NCBI RefSeq assembly: GCF_000340885.1
Contig: NC_020291.1
Coordinates: forward strand, 4,587,001 to 4,651,000
Direction of reading: 5' to 3'
Length of the DNA: 64,000 bases
From: Clostridium saccharoperbutylacetonicum N1-4(HMT)
Lineage (GTDB): Bacteria > Bacillota > Clostridia > Clostridiales > Clostridiaceae
Shown here: piece after piece, positions 18,778 to 26,447 of the stretch
Numbering within the stretch: position 1 is the first letter of the stretch
Layout: every line of letters begins with the position of its first letter
Notes under the pieces: generated by a model
Told to the model about the DNA's origin: nothing
The model's input: the letters and a program-made list of their open reading frames with translations, nothing else
Databases searched by the model: none
Translations under genes and position numbers: made by a program

Positions 18778-19098
18778 TTATTTTCTTTTTGTTCCCACAT
18801 ATGAACCCATTCCACCAGCAACATTAACTACCTTGAACCCTTGGCTTAAAAGTGTATTGCAAGTTCTTGCGCTTCTTCCACCAGATTGACACATTATGTA
18901 ATATTCCTTGTCTTTATTTAAATATTTTTCTGGTTCATTTAAAAGTTCACCCATTGGAATGTTTTTTGCACTTGCTATGCTTCCTCCCGAATATTCATAT
19001 TTTTCTCTTATATCTATTAATTCAACCTTACCAATCAAATCTTCCATATCATTTACATTTATTACTTTTCCTTGATTTTTATTAAATAATCCAAACAT
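18778..19098 (-). CDS. Rhodanese-like sulfurtransferase
   Basis: The 106-residue single-domain rhodanese carries the active-site loop CQSGGRS (Cys70) and the GGMGSY end motif. Such proteins move sulfane sulfur to thiols or cyanide. It is encoded 24 bases downstream of the Crp/Fnr gene in the same operon. With thioredoxin and a TSUP-family exporter nearby, a role in sulfide, polysulfide or redox stress is likely but inferred. Confidence 0.9.
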   Translation of the reverse strand: MFGLFNKNQGKVINVNDMEDLIGKVELIDIREKYEYSGGSIASAKNIPMGELLNEPEKYLNKDKEYYIMCQSGGRSARTCNTLLSQGFKVVNVAGGMGSYVGTKRK

Positions 19099-19122
19099 AT
19101 AGTATTCCTCCTCAAAATCATC

Positions 19123-19812
19123 TTAATTCTTTTCTAATAATTCAGTTAAATCTCTAAGTATAGAGATTTTTCCTCTCTCAAGTTTTATATATCCTAATTT
19201 CTCTATATTTTTAAGTTTTCTACTAACAACTTCACGAACAGAGTCAATTTCAAAAGCCAATTCATTATGAGTTCCATAAATTATATTACTTTTTTTGCTC
19301 ATGAGTAATTTTATCAATCTTGTTTCTAAGGATTCGTGAATCATTTCCTCTTTATTTCCTATTACAGTATTAAATTTATAATACAAATCTCTATACATGT
19401 ATAATAAAAACTCTTTATCTTCAATTAGGTACTTTCTAACAACGTCGAATGGAATTATGCAAACTTTAGAGTCTTGAATTGCTTTACCTGTAATATTTAA
19501 AGATTCAAAATTTGCCAAACAACTTAATGCCTCATGGCAAAATTCTCCTTGTTTTATATTATAAAGATTGGTTTCTTCTCCATCTTCATTAATCTTTTGT
19601 ATCTTAACAGTTCCTTTTATCACAAATAAAATTCCATTGCAGGCTTCATCTGCTCCAGCTACAAACTCGTCAGAATATACAGTTTTGAAAACTGCAAGCT
19701 CATTAATTATCTGGTTGTTACTCTCATTTACTTTCTTTAGTACCGGATATACCTCATATAAGGCATTTAAATCCTTTATCCGGTTTTTCATAGTATTTTC
19801 TTTATTTACCAT
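19123..19812 (-). CDS. Crp/Fnr-family transcriptional regulator
   Basis: The 229-residue protein has an N-terminal cyclic-nucleotide-binding-like beta barrel (about 30-150) and a C-terminal helix-turn-helix (SVREVVSRKLKNIEKLGYI, about residues 190-208). No FNR-type cysteine cluster is seen, so it is not a classical iron-sulfur oxygen sensor; the signal is unknown. GGAGGGG lies 5 bases before the ATG. A perfect palindrome just upstream suggests autoregulation. It is co-transcribed with the rhodanese. Confidence 0.9.
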   Translation of the reverse strand: MVNKENTMKNRIKDLNALYEVYPVLKKVNESNNQIINELAVFKTVYSDEFVAGADEACNGILFVIKGTVKIQKINEDGEETNLYNIKQGEFCHEALSCLANFESLNITGKAIQDSKVCIIPFDVVRKYLIEDKEFLLYMYRDLYYKFNTVIGNKEEMIHESLETRLIKLLMSKKSNIIYGTHNELAFEIDSVREVVSRKLKNIEKLGYIKLERGKISILRDLTELLEKN

Positions 19813-19858
19813 CCATACCCCTCCATGATTATATTATATAATAATTTTCTAAAGATAT

Positions 19859-19875
19859 ATGTGACTTAATCACAT
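19859..19875. promoter_or_regulatory. Crp/Fnr-family operator, probable autoregulatory site
   Basis: ATGTGA-CTTAA-TCACAT is a perfect 6-5-6 inverted repeat of the TGTGA class, 47 bases before the Crp/Fnr start codon. The core recurs in front of thioredoxin at 18683-18696. Confidence 0.72.
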
Positions 19876-19907
19876 AAATCTAATTATTAAGATTATTAAA
19901 CATAAAA

Positions 19908-19940
19908 AGGGCTCCAACCTCTAACTAGTTAGCACCCATA
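19908..19940 (-). terminator. Terminator of the TSUP gene
   Basis: On the minus strand GGGTGCTAAC and GTTGGAGCCC form a stem with one mismatch, followed by TTTTT. Confidence 0.7.
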
Positions 19941-19963
19941 AAATAGCCTTATTTTAATTCAAC

Positions 19964-20323
19964 TCATTTAGAAAAAATCATCTTTAATGACATTAAAATC
20001 ATTAGTACTCCAAAAGATTTTTTTAATATTGACATAGGAATATAATGCGCTATTCTAGCGCCAAACATTGAGCCTATAACTAAGAATATACAAATTAAAA
20101 TTCCTGCCTTCAAATCCACTTGACCTTGTTTATAATAGTAAATAAACGCTGCAATTCCAACTGGTGGAAGCATTATAGCCAGAGAAGTTCCCTGAGCTTT
20201 TAATTGGCTAAAACCACATAAGTAAACTAATGCTGGCACAATAACTATACCTCCACCAATTCCAAACATTCCACTTAATATTCCTGCCAATAATCCTACT
20301 CCTATAAATATAGCTACATCCAT
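19964..20323 (-). CDS. Half-size TauE/SafE (TSUP) family membrane protein
   Basis: The 119-residue protein has about four membrane helices and the family motif GLLAGILSGMFGIGGGIVIVP. Full TSUP proteins have two such repeats and about 250 residues, so this is a single-repeat form that probably dimerises. The family exports sulfite, organosulfonates or related sulfur compounds. GAAGGA lies before the ATG at 20323; the first ATG at 20344 lacks a site. It ends cleanly at a terminator, so it looks complete and not truncated. Confidence 0.85.
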   Translation of the reverse strand: MDVAIFIGVGLLAGILSGMFGIGGGIVIVPALVYLCGFSQLKAQGTSLAIMLPPVGIAAFIYYYKQGQVDLKAGILICIFLVIGSMFGARIAHYIPMSILKKSFGVLMILMSLKMIFSK

Positions 20324-20508
20324 ACAATTATTCCTTCTTTCCAATTAATTTGAATATATTGTAATTATCAATGTTCTATTATCAATTGTCAATTAGGGTA
20401 TTATATTCAAATAAGGAAATTTTAAGTTAACTAATTTCTTTTTAGAATAAATAGAATTATTCTATTTAAAAGCATATAATACTTAAATCAATAATTTCAT
20501 GTGATAAT

Positions 20509-21087
20509 ATGAGATACGTTTTAGATATTAAAAAATGCGAATTTTTAGGAAAAGGTAAGGAAGGTGCTGTTTATTTAACACCTGAAGGATATGCTTTAAA
20601 AGTTTTTAATAGCAAGAAGAAAGCAGAAAGTGAAGTTTCCATTTTAGAAAAAGTCAATGGAAGTAGATTCTTTCCAAAAGTTCTGTTTATTGCTAACAAT
20701 ATGGTAGTAAGAGACTATGTTGAAGGAGCTAATTTATATGAATATATTAATTTCAACGGATTATCCTATAAACTCTCCATTGAAATCGCAGATCTTATAG
20801 AAGAGTTCAAGGTTCTGAATTTTAAAAGACTTGATATTAGAAATGCACATATATTTGTTAATAAAAATGAAAAAATACAAGTAATAGATCCAAGAAAAGT
20901 TTATGAAAAAAATACACCATACCCAAAAGAAATAATAAAAGTATTAATTAAACTTAACGTTTTTGATGTTTTTTTAAGATATCTTTTAGACTATAGACCA
21001 GAACTTATAAGTTATTGGATTAATGGATATAAATATTTTAAATATATGTCCAAAAAGACCTTTGTAATTAACATGAATGTTTCTTAG
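20509..21087 (+). CDS. Protein-kinase-fold protein
   Basis: The 192-residue protein resembles a minimal eukaryotic-type or RIO-type kinase: glycine loop GKGKEGAVY (residues about 15-23), the Lys of YALKVF, a catalytic-loop-like RLDIRNAHIF and a metal-binding VIDPRK. The lobes are very short, so activity and substrate are uncertain; small-molecule phosphotransfer is as likely as protein phosphorylation. The ribosome binding site is weak. It is followed by one copy of the long-hairpin repeat. Confidence 0.7.
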   Translation: MRYVLDIKKCEFLGKGKEGAVYLTPEGYALKVFNSKKKAESEVSILEKVNGSRFFPKVLFIANNMVVRDYVEGANLYEYINFNGLSYKLSIEIADLIEEFKVLNFKRLDIRNAHIFVNKNEKIQVIDPRKVYEKNTPYPKEIIKVLIKLNVFDVFLRYLLDYRPELISYWINGYKYFKYMSKKTFVINMNVS

Positions 21088-21143
21088 CTTTGTTCATTAT
21101 TAAATATCATACTTGTATCTGAAATAGTGATAGTGGTAAATTT

Positions 21144-21456
21144 ATAGATATCCAATTTAAGAGTTTAACTTATAAATGGAATATGTATACACTCTTGAGA
21201 ATTTAAAATTACAACTCTACACTAGAAATATGATACATTTTTTCTGGAGCAGGCATGTGAAATTGAGCTGTTGAAGGTTGTTAATGTGGGCTTGTTTCAT
21301 TTACAGCTTGTCTAGATTTTATATCTGGAACACGCTGAAATGACGACAAGCCCACATTTAGAACCTTCCAGCGAAAATTTCACTAGTCCTGCGGAAGATA
21401 AATGTATCATATTCGGTAATTGTTGCATAAATCTAATTCTTTGTTTGGCTATCTAT
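21144..21456. repeat. Long-hairpin intergenic element, copy A
   Basis: This roughly 313 bp unit begins ATAGATATC and ends near GGCTATCT, giving imperfect terminal inverted repeats. It matches 25985-26347 along its whole length. The core 21228-21412 folds into one long imperfect hairpin: ATATGATACATTT pairs with AAATGTATCATAT, GTGAAATT with AATTTCAC, GAAGGTT with AACCTTC, and AATGTGGGCTTGT with ACAAGCCCACATT. No ORF is conserved between copies. Confidence 0.85.
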
Positions 21457-21577
21457 ATTATAATTTAGTATGAAATCAATTCCATATTTTGTTGACTATA
21501 CTTACTATACATAATATAATTACATTAATTATACTAAAACATATTTTTAGCTTAATTTATAACTTTAGGAGGTATTT

Positions 21578-22075
21578 ATGTTTAAGTTATTTAATAAAAA
21601 GCAAATATCCGATTTAATTTTACTTGCCCCAGCTGATGGCGCAGCAATTGATTTATCTAAAGTTCCAGACCCAGTTTTTGCACAAAAAATGGCAGGAGAC
21701 GGAATTGCTATTGATATAACTGGTGATACAATTGTAGCTCCAGCTGATGGTACAGTATCAATGATTTTCAAAACAAAGCATGCTTTTGCACTATCACTTG
21801 ACAATGGCATTGAACTTCTAATACATATAGGAATAGACACTGTTTCCTTAAAAGGTGACGGATTCGAACAACTTGTTGAAGAAGGAACTTCTGTAAAAGC
21901 TGGAACTCCTATAATTAAAATAGATAGAGATTTCATTTTAAAAGAAGGTTTTTCACTGATTTCTCCTGTTTTAATTACGAATCCTGATATTGTGTCTGAA
22001 ATTGTTCCAATGGTAGATAAAAACGTAATAGCTGCAAAGGACGAAGTTGCTATTTGCAAATTTCCACAAGTTTAA
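21578..22075 (+). CDS. crr: PTS glucose-type EIIA component
   Basis: The 165-residue cytosolic phosphocarrier has the EIIA-Glc signature around LLIHIGIDTVSLKG with phosphorylated His83 and the conserved second His68 (TKHAF). The end EVAICKF is typical. It passes phosphate from HPr to a glucose-family EIIBC; no EIIBC is adjacent, so it probably serves permeases elsewhere. AGGAGG precedes the ATG. A long antisense frame over the gene is a codon-usage artefact. Confidence 0.9.
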   Translation: MFKLFNKKQISDLILLAPADGAAIDLSKVPDPVFAQKMAGDGIAIDITGDTIVAPADGTVSMIFKTKHAFALSLDNGIELLIHIGIDTVSLKGDGFEQLVEEGTSVKAGTPIIKIDRDFILKEGFSLISPVLITNPDIVSEIVPMVDKNVIAAKDEVAICKFPQV

Positions 22076-22162
22076 AAAGTGATCTGTTAAAGGCAAATAT
22101 ATTGTTTTAGCAGAGCTATTAAAATTTTGCTTTAACTATATTCCACTACAATCATAAATATT

Positions 22163-22221
22163 TTTGAAAATGAGCTGTTAAGAATTTATTATTTAAATTT
22201 TCTTAACAGCTCATTTTCAAA
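22163..22221. terminator. Bidirectional terminator between crr and lgt
   Basis: TTTGAAAATGAGCTGTTAAG and its exact complement form a stem of about 22 bp between two convergent genes. Confidence 0.92.
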
Positions 22222-22266
22222 TACTTTCTACTGAAGAATAATTATAGTTTCATTATATGTACATTA

Positions 22267-23040
22267 CTAAACTTTAATATTTCTCTTCCTTTTTACATAA
22301 ACTATAAGTCCTATTCCTAATATCATACCTGCAATGCTTACTAGTTGAGCAACTCTTAGACTTCCTAACATTAGGCTGTCTGTTCTAAGCCCCTCAATAA
22401 ATACTCTACCTAATGAATAGAGAGTTATGTAACTTCCTATTACGATTCCATTCTCCTCATTATTTTTCTTATACAGGATTATCAACAATATAATGCACAC
22501 TAAAATATTCCATATAGATTCATATAAGAATGTTGGATGATAATAGATCCCCCCAATATTCATTCCCTTTTGAATAAAAGCTGGGAAATGGCTAATAAAT
22601 TCGTAAGAAACCTCACCACCATGTGCTTCTCCATTCATAAAATTTCCCCATCTTCCAATTGCTTGAGCTAAAATGATAGCTGGTGCTACTATATCTAAAT
22701 ACTTTAACAACTCTATTTTCTTTATCTTTGAAAATATGTAAACAGCTATGAATGCACCAATCAATCCTCCATGAATGGCCAAGCCACCTTTTCTTATATT
22801 AAATACATCAATTAAATTATTCTTATAATTTTCAAATTCAAAGATTACATAATATGCCCTAGCTCCAACAATTGCAGTTGGAAATGCTATAAAAAAAGCA
22901 TCTAAAATAACATCAAAATCTAAATTTTTCTTCCTACAATTATATCCAGTCAATATAATTGCTGCAATTACTCCAAAAGCTATTAATATTCCATACCATC
23001 TAACTTCAAAACTTCCTATTTGAAATGCTACTGGATTCAT
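22267..23040 (-). CDS. lgt: Prolipoprotein diacylglyceryl transferase
   Basis: The 257-residue membrane enzyme has about seven helices and the Lgt signatures GLAIHGGLIGAF and GRWGNFMNGEAHGG. It transfers diacylglycerol from phosphatidylglycerol to the lipobox Cys of prelipoproteins, such as the two binding lipoproteins in this window. It is monocistronic and ends at a shared terminator. Confidence 0.95.
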   Translation of the reverse strand: MNPVAFQIGSFEVRWYGILIAFGVIAAIILTGYNCRKKNLDFDVILDAFFIAFPTAIVGARAYYVIFEFENYKNNLIDVFNIRKGGLAIHGGLIGAFIAVYIFSKIKKIELLKYLDIVAPAIILAQAIGRWGNFMNGEAHGGEVSYEFISHFPAFIQKGMNIGGIYYHPTFLYESIWNILVCIILLIILYKKNNEENGIVIGSYITLYSLGRVFIEGLRTDSLMLGSLRVAQLVSIAGMILGIGLIVYVKRKRNIKV

Positions 23041-23183
23041 TTAAACATCGCCTCTCTTCTTTAGCATATATCATTTTATTTTATAACAATACTCTTACTT
23101 TCCAGTAGTAAGAATTATTATCTTTTATTATATATTAATTTATATATTATTCAATGTTTATGAAATAAATAAAGCAAACAAAA

Positions 23184-23230
23184 AAATTTTGTGCATTTAT
23201 TGATTTTCAATATTACCTGCACAAAATATT
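23184..23230 (-). terminator. Terminator of the TM1266-like gene
   Basis: On the minus strand ATTTTGTGCA and TGCACAAAAT form a stem followed by TTTTTTTG. Confidence 0.75.
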
Positions 23231-23293
23231 CTTGCTTTAATATATTATTTTAATTATTAGCTAAAAAATTTATATCTTCCTTAATATTACTTT

Positions 23294-23542
23294 CTAAGCT
23301 TCTATTTTCGATATTGATGTATTTACAGTTACTCCTTCAAGCTCTTCAAGTTCTTTTGTAAAATTACATATATCATCATATTCACCAACAAGCGCAATAG
23401 AAATAATTGATAATTCATCAGTAAATGGTATCCCCATTCTTCCTTTTATACTTCCTCTAAATGATGCTACCACATCATTATATTTATCTTGTATATCTTT
23501 TGGATGTTCTAATATTGTGCTAACTACTCCTATTTTAGACAT
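23294..23542 (-). CDS. TM1266-type iron-only-hydrogenase-system putative regulator
   Basis: The 82-residue protein matches the TM1266 family of ACT-like small proteins: opening MSKIGVVSTILE, central GRMGIPF and a LEGVTVNTSIS end. The family is found with FeFe-hydrogenase maturation genes and is thought to regulate or assist them; a biochemical role is not settled. No hydrogenase or maturase gene lies in this window. The coding length fits the family. Confidence 0.72.
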   Translation of the reverse strand: MSKIGVVSTILEHPKDIQDKYNDVVASFRGSIKGRMGIPFTDELSIISIALVGEYDDICNFTKELEELEGVTVNTSISKIEA

Positions 23543-23688
23543 TTCAATTCCTCCATTATATATTATGTAAAAATAAAACCTTTTGAAATATATGAAGATT
23601 TTATTTCATATTAATATATATTGTGTACTAATTTTCACATCTTATTCTTTAGAAAGTGGCTGCATTATTATGATTTCTAAAGCTTCCC

Positions 23689-24729
23689 TTAATCTAACTT
23701 ATTTTTATACAATTTATTATTTTCTCTAGAAATTACTCCCTTTGAATAAGATTGAACTAATTCCCCTTTATACTTTATGGATTTATTAGTTGTTAATTCT
23801 GCTAAACTTTTCTTAGCTTTATTATTAACATATACTTTACCAGAATAATCTACTATAATATCTTCCTTTTCAGTTGGTTCTGGCAGTTTAAATTCATTCC
23901 ACTTTCTATTTTTATCAGATAGTACAGTATAATAAATCTTTTCAATCTTATCTCCTGAAGCTTCTCCAAAATATACATTGTCATTAACATCTGCCCCTAA
24001 TATTTTAGGAGTTTTAACATTTGGTATTAATAAATTTCCTTTTGTATTTAATACAGATAAATTATTTCCTTCTTCAACTACAGCATTAGCATTTGTAGTA
24101 GGAACGACTATATCAGTTATATTTCTGTCACTCTTAACCTTTTTCATTTCACTCATTATATTTGCATAGTATAAATCACATTTTTCAGAACTCTTTTTAA
24201 CTTCAATATATAAGCTATGAGTTAAATTTGAAAATGCAACATTATTTACTTCATCTTTTGAACTGTTGAGTTTAATTTTTACTATATTCCGGTCAAAATT
24301 TGCGATATCTGATGTTTCTCCTTTTTTAGCATCAAAAGATATAGGTTCCAAATAATATGCACCTTTTTCTTTTACCTTTTGTATTACAAGAACTTTATTC
24401 TCACCATTTAACCATTTATAAAATACAATTTCATTGCCACTATCAGTATCACATTGCTTTTCTTTATCATCACTACCATCTAATACTTTAAGTTTTCCAC
24501 CCTCAACATAGGCCACATATCTCCCATCTGAAGATACTTTAATCTCATCTATTCCATTTTTTATATTAATTTCTGTTTTCTTATCTGCTGGATTTTCTTG
24601 TTCTTCAACTTTTTCAACTTTAAAATTTGAATCTGAAGCTAAATATATTTTGTCAATAAATAAAAACATAAATTGCTGCACTACAAAAGCAATAGCAAAC
24701 CAAGCCAATTTTCTCTTAATATTTCTCAT
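23689..24729 (-). CDS. Membrane-anchored, probably beta-propeller, extracellular protein
   Basis: The 346-residue protein has one N-terminal membrane helix (about residues 8-30, after MRNIKRK) and a long extracellular part. Repeating segments such as VSSDGRYVAYVEGGKLKVL suggest a WD40- or dipeptidyl-peptidase-like propeller. No catalytic motif is visible. It begins 15 bases after the phosphodiester-glycosidase-like gene, so the two surface proteins are probably co-made and may interact. Confidence 0.7.
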   Translation of the reverse strand: MRNIKRKLAWFAIAFVVQQFMFLFIDKIYLASDSNFKVEKVEEQENPADKKTEINIKNGIDEIKVSSDGRYVAYVEGGKLKVLDGSDDKEKQCDTDSGNEIVFYKWLNGENKVLVIQKVKEKGAYYLEPISFDAKKGETSDIANFDRNIVKIKLNSSKDEVNNVAFSNLTHSLYIEVKKSSEKCDLYYANIMSEMKKVKSDRNITDIVVPTTNANAVVEEGNNLSVLNTKGNLLIPNVKTPKILGADVNDNVYFGEASGDKIEKIYYTVLSDKNRKWNEFKLPEPTEKEDIIVDYSGKVYVNNKAKKSLAELTTNKSIKYKGELVQSYSKGVISRENNKLYKNKLD

Positions 24730-24743
24730 TAATTATGTCTCCT

Positions 24744-25802
24744 TTACTGCTCTACATAAAATGCTGTGGCAACAGTTCTTTCTCCATCCCAAGCATTAGG
24801 GGAATTAATAACATTTCCTTTATAATACATAGTTGAGGAATATCCACCATCAAGGGCTCCAGCATTTACAGCCCCTTGTTTCATCATAATTTCTTGAACA
24901 TCGTATAAGCTTGCTCCAGGCGTTGTTATCTTTCTACCATCTATAACCAAGAAAATTATAGTTCCATCTGCCTTTTGGCCAACAGCTGTCCTAGGATTGT
25001 ACCCTTCTGTTGCCTTGTCTTTCACTTGCCTTACGCCATTAATAATAATATTAGGTTTTCTAAAACACATTGCTTCTTTAACTTTATATTTTTTTAATTC
25101 TGATATTGAATGATCCCCAACAATTAATTCTCCACCTTCTGTAAAGGCAACAACATTTTCCACTGCCTTTTCATTTATATTCGCAGTTGGGTAGACAACT
25201 TTTCCGTCAGATATAACAAATCCACCTGGTTCGGCACCTGTTCCTGCATACGTAGTTCCATCAGAGGATTGATCAATAAAAGACCCACCATTAATTGCAG
25301 CAACCGCATTGTGGTCTTCTGCCATTTCACTTGTCTTTTGCCCTCTTTTCTTTAAATATCTTGTCATGGCAACCTTCACTTTTAATGGATTCTTTATTTC
25401 TAAAACATAAGCCTCATATCTCTTATCGGATATATGGTATTCAGTTATTTCATTTCCAATCTTGTATTTTACATTTATCTTTTTCATATCTTGAAAAACT
25501 TCTTGACTATTATTTGCTTCATCTCTTCCAAGAAGCTTATCTAACAATGTTTTTGGTATTAGATCTTCTACCAAATATGCATGTCTTGTTGCTAGAACAG
25601 TTTCTAGAACTGCTTTTCTCGTATCTTCATATGGTCCAAAAAAGAACACTAGAGGTGTAGTAATTATAAAAAAAAGAAGTGCATCTCTTATACCTCTCAA
25701 AAGAATTCTTGGATTTGACTGTCTCTTCTTTTTCTTTCTTCTATTAACTTGGGATTTATTTACCGATCTATTTACAGACCTATGGTTAACCTTCCTATCC
25801 AT
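24744..25802 (-). CDS. Phosphodiester glycosidase (NAGPA/DUF2233) family surface protein
   Basis: The 352-residue protein has a very basic amino terminus with a single signal-anchor helix near residues 37-55. An extracellular domain follows with the family motifs AAINGGSF, PRTAVGQKADG and ALDGGYSSTMYYKG. Relatives remove N-acetylglucosamine from phosphodiester linkages or act on exopolysaccharide and teichoic-acid-type polymers. The exact substrate is unknown. It is first in a two-gene operon whose promoter lies downstream of the long-hairpin repeat copy B. Confidence 0.85.
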   Translation of the reverse strand: MDRKVNHRSVNRSVNKSQVNRRKKKKRQSNPRILLRGIRDALLFFIITTPLVFFFGPYEDTRKAVLETVLATRHAYLVEDLIPKTLLDKLLGRDEANNSQEVFQDMKKINVKYKIGNEITEYHISDKRYEAYVLEIKNPLKVKVAMTRYLKKRGQKTSEMAEDHNAVAAINGGSFIDQSSDGTTYAGTGAEPGGFVISDGKVVYPTANINEKAVENVVAFTEGGELIVGDHSISELKKYKVKEAMCFRKPNIIINGVRQVKDKATEGYNPRTAVGQKADGTIIFLVIDGRKITTPGASLYDVQEIMMKQGAVNAGALDGGYSSTMYYKGNVINSPNAWDGERTVATAFYVEQ

Positions 25803-25984
25803 ATAATCCTCCGATATTTTTATTAATATTATAATTATTTCCTATTATAAAAGAAATAATCCATATATTGGTTTTATATCAATTAAAATATAGTTTCAAA
25901 AATAAAATTAATATATATGTTTTAAAAAGAATTGTTCAAAACTTAAATATTTCCAAAGGAAATCAACGTCGAACATTGATAATT

Positions 25985-26347
25985 ATAGATATCAAATTTA
26001 ATAATCAAACTTATAAATGGAATATACATGCATCATTGAGAAATTATAATCCTAACACTACACTAGAAATTAGATACATTTTTCTGGAAGCAGGCATGTG
26101 AAATTGAGCTGATGACGGTTATTAATGGGGGCTTGTTTCATTTACAGCTTGTCTAAAAGTGAATGTCCAAATTTTATATTTGGAAACATGAACTTTCTCC
26201 TTGGGGATTTTACATCTGGAACACGCTGAAATGGCTACAAGCCGCCATTTAGAACCTTCCAGCGAAAATTTCACTAGTCCTGTGGAAGATAAATGTATCT
26301 GATTTCGGTAAGTTTTGCATAAGTCTAATTCTCGCTTTAGATATCTT
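25985..26347. repeat. Long-hairpin intergenic element, copy B
   Basis: This copy is about 363 bp and aligns with 21144-21456 from ATAGATATC to the terminal TAGATATCT. It has about 49 extra bases near the hairpin apex (after CTTGTCTA). The same long stem is kept: AGATACATTT/AAATGTATCT at the base and AATGGGGGCTTGT/ACAAGCCGCCATT in the middle, with both paired and unpaired changes relative to copy A. It lies between the glycosidase operon and the MATE terminator. Confidence 0.85.
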
Positions 26348-26378
26348 TAGAATATATATAAATTATACTTATAAAAAC

Positions 26379-26420
26379 AATAATATGGCATAAATATATT
26401 TTTAATATGCCATATTATTG
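26379..26420 (-). terminator. Terminator of the MATE gene
   Basis: CAATAATATGGCATA and TATGCCATATTATTG form a perfect 15 bp stem just beyond the MATE stop codon. The tail is only moderately T-rich. Confidence 0.75.
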
Positions 26421-26447
26421 TAACATATACATTTTAACTTTGTGAAA

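Noticed and set aside
21565-22059. 164-codon minus-strand frame covering crr
   Set aside because: It is the mirror of a strongly conserved EIIA gene, has no ribosome binding site and encodes a low-complexity Ser/Ile/Thr product.
25868-26101. 77-codon plus-strand frame into repeat copy B
   Set aside because: The frame is not preserved in copy A and has no ribosome binding site; the DNA is better explained by the hairpin element.
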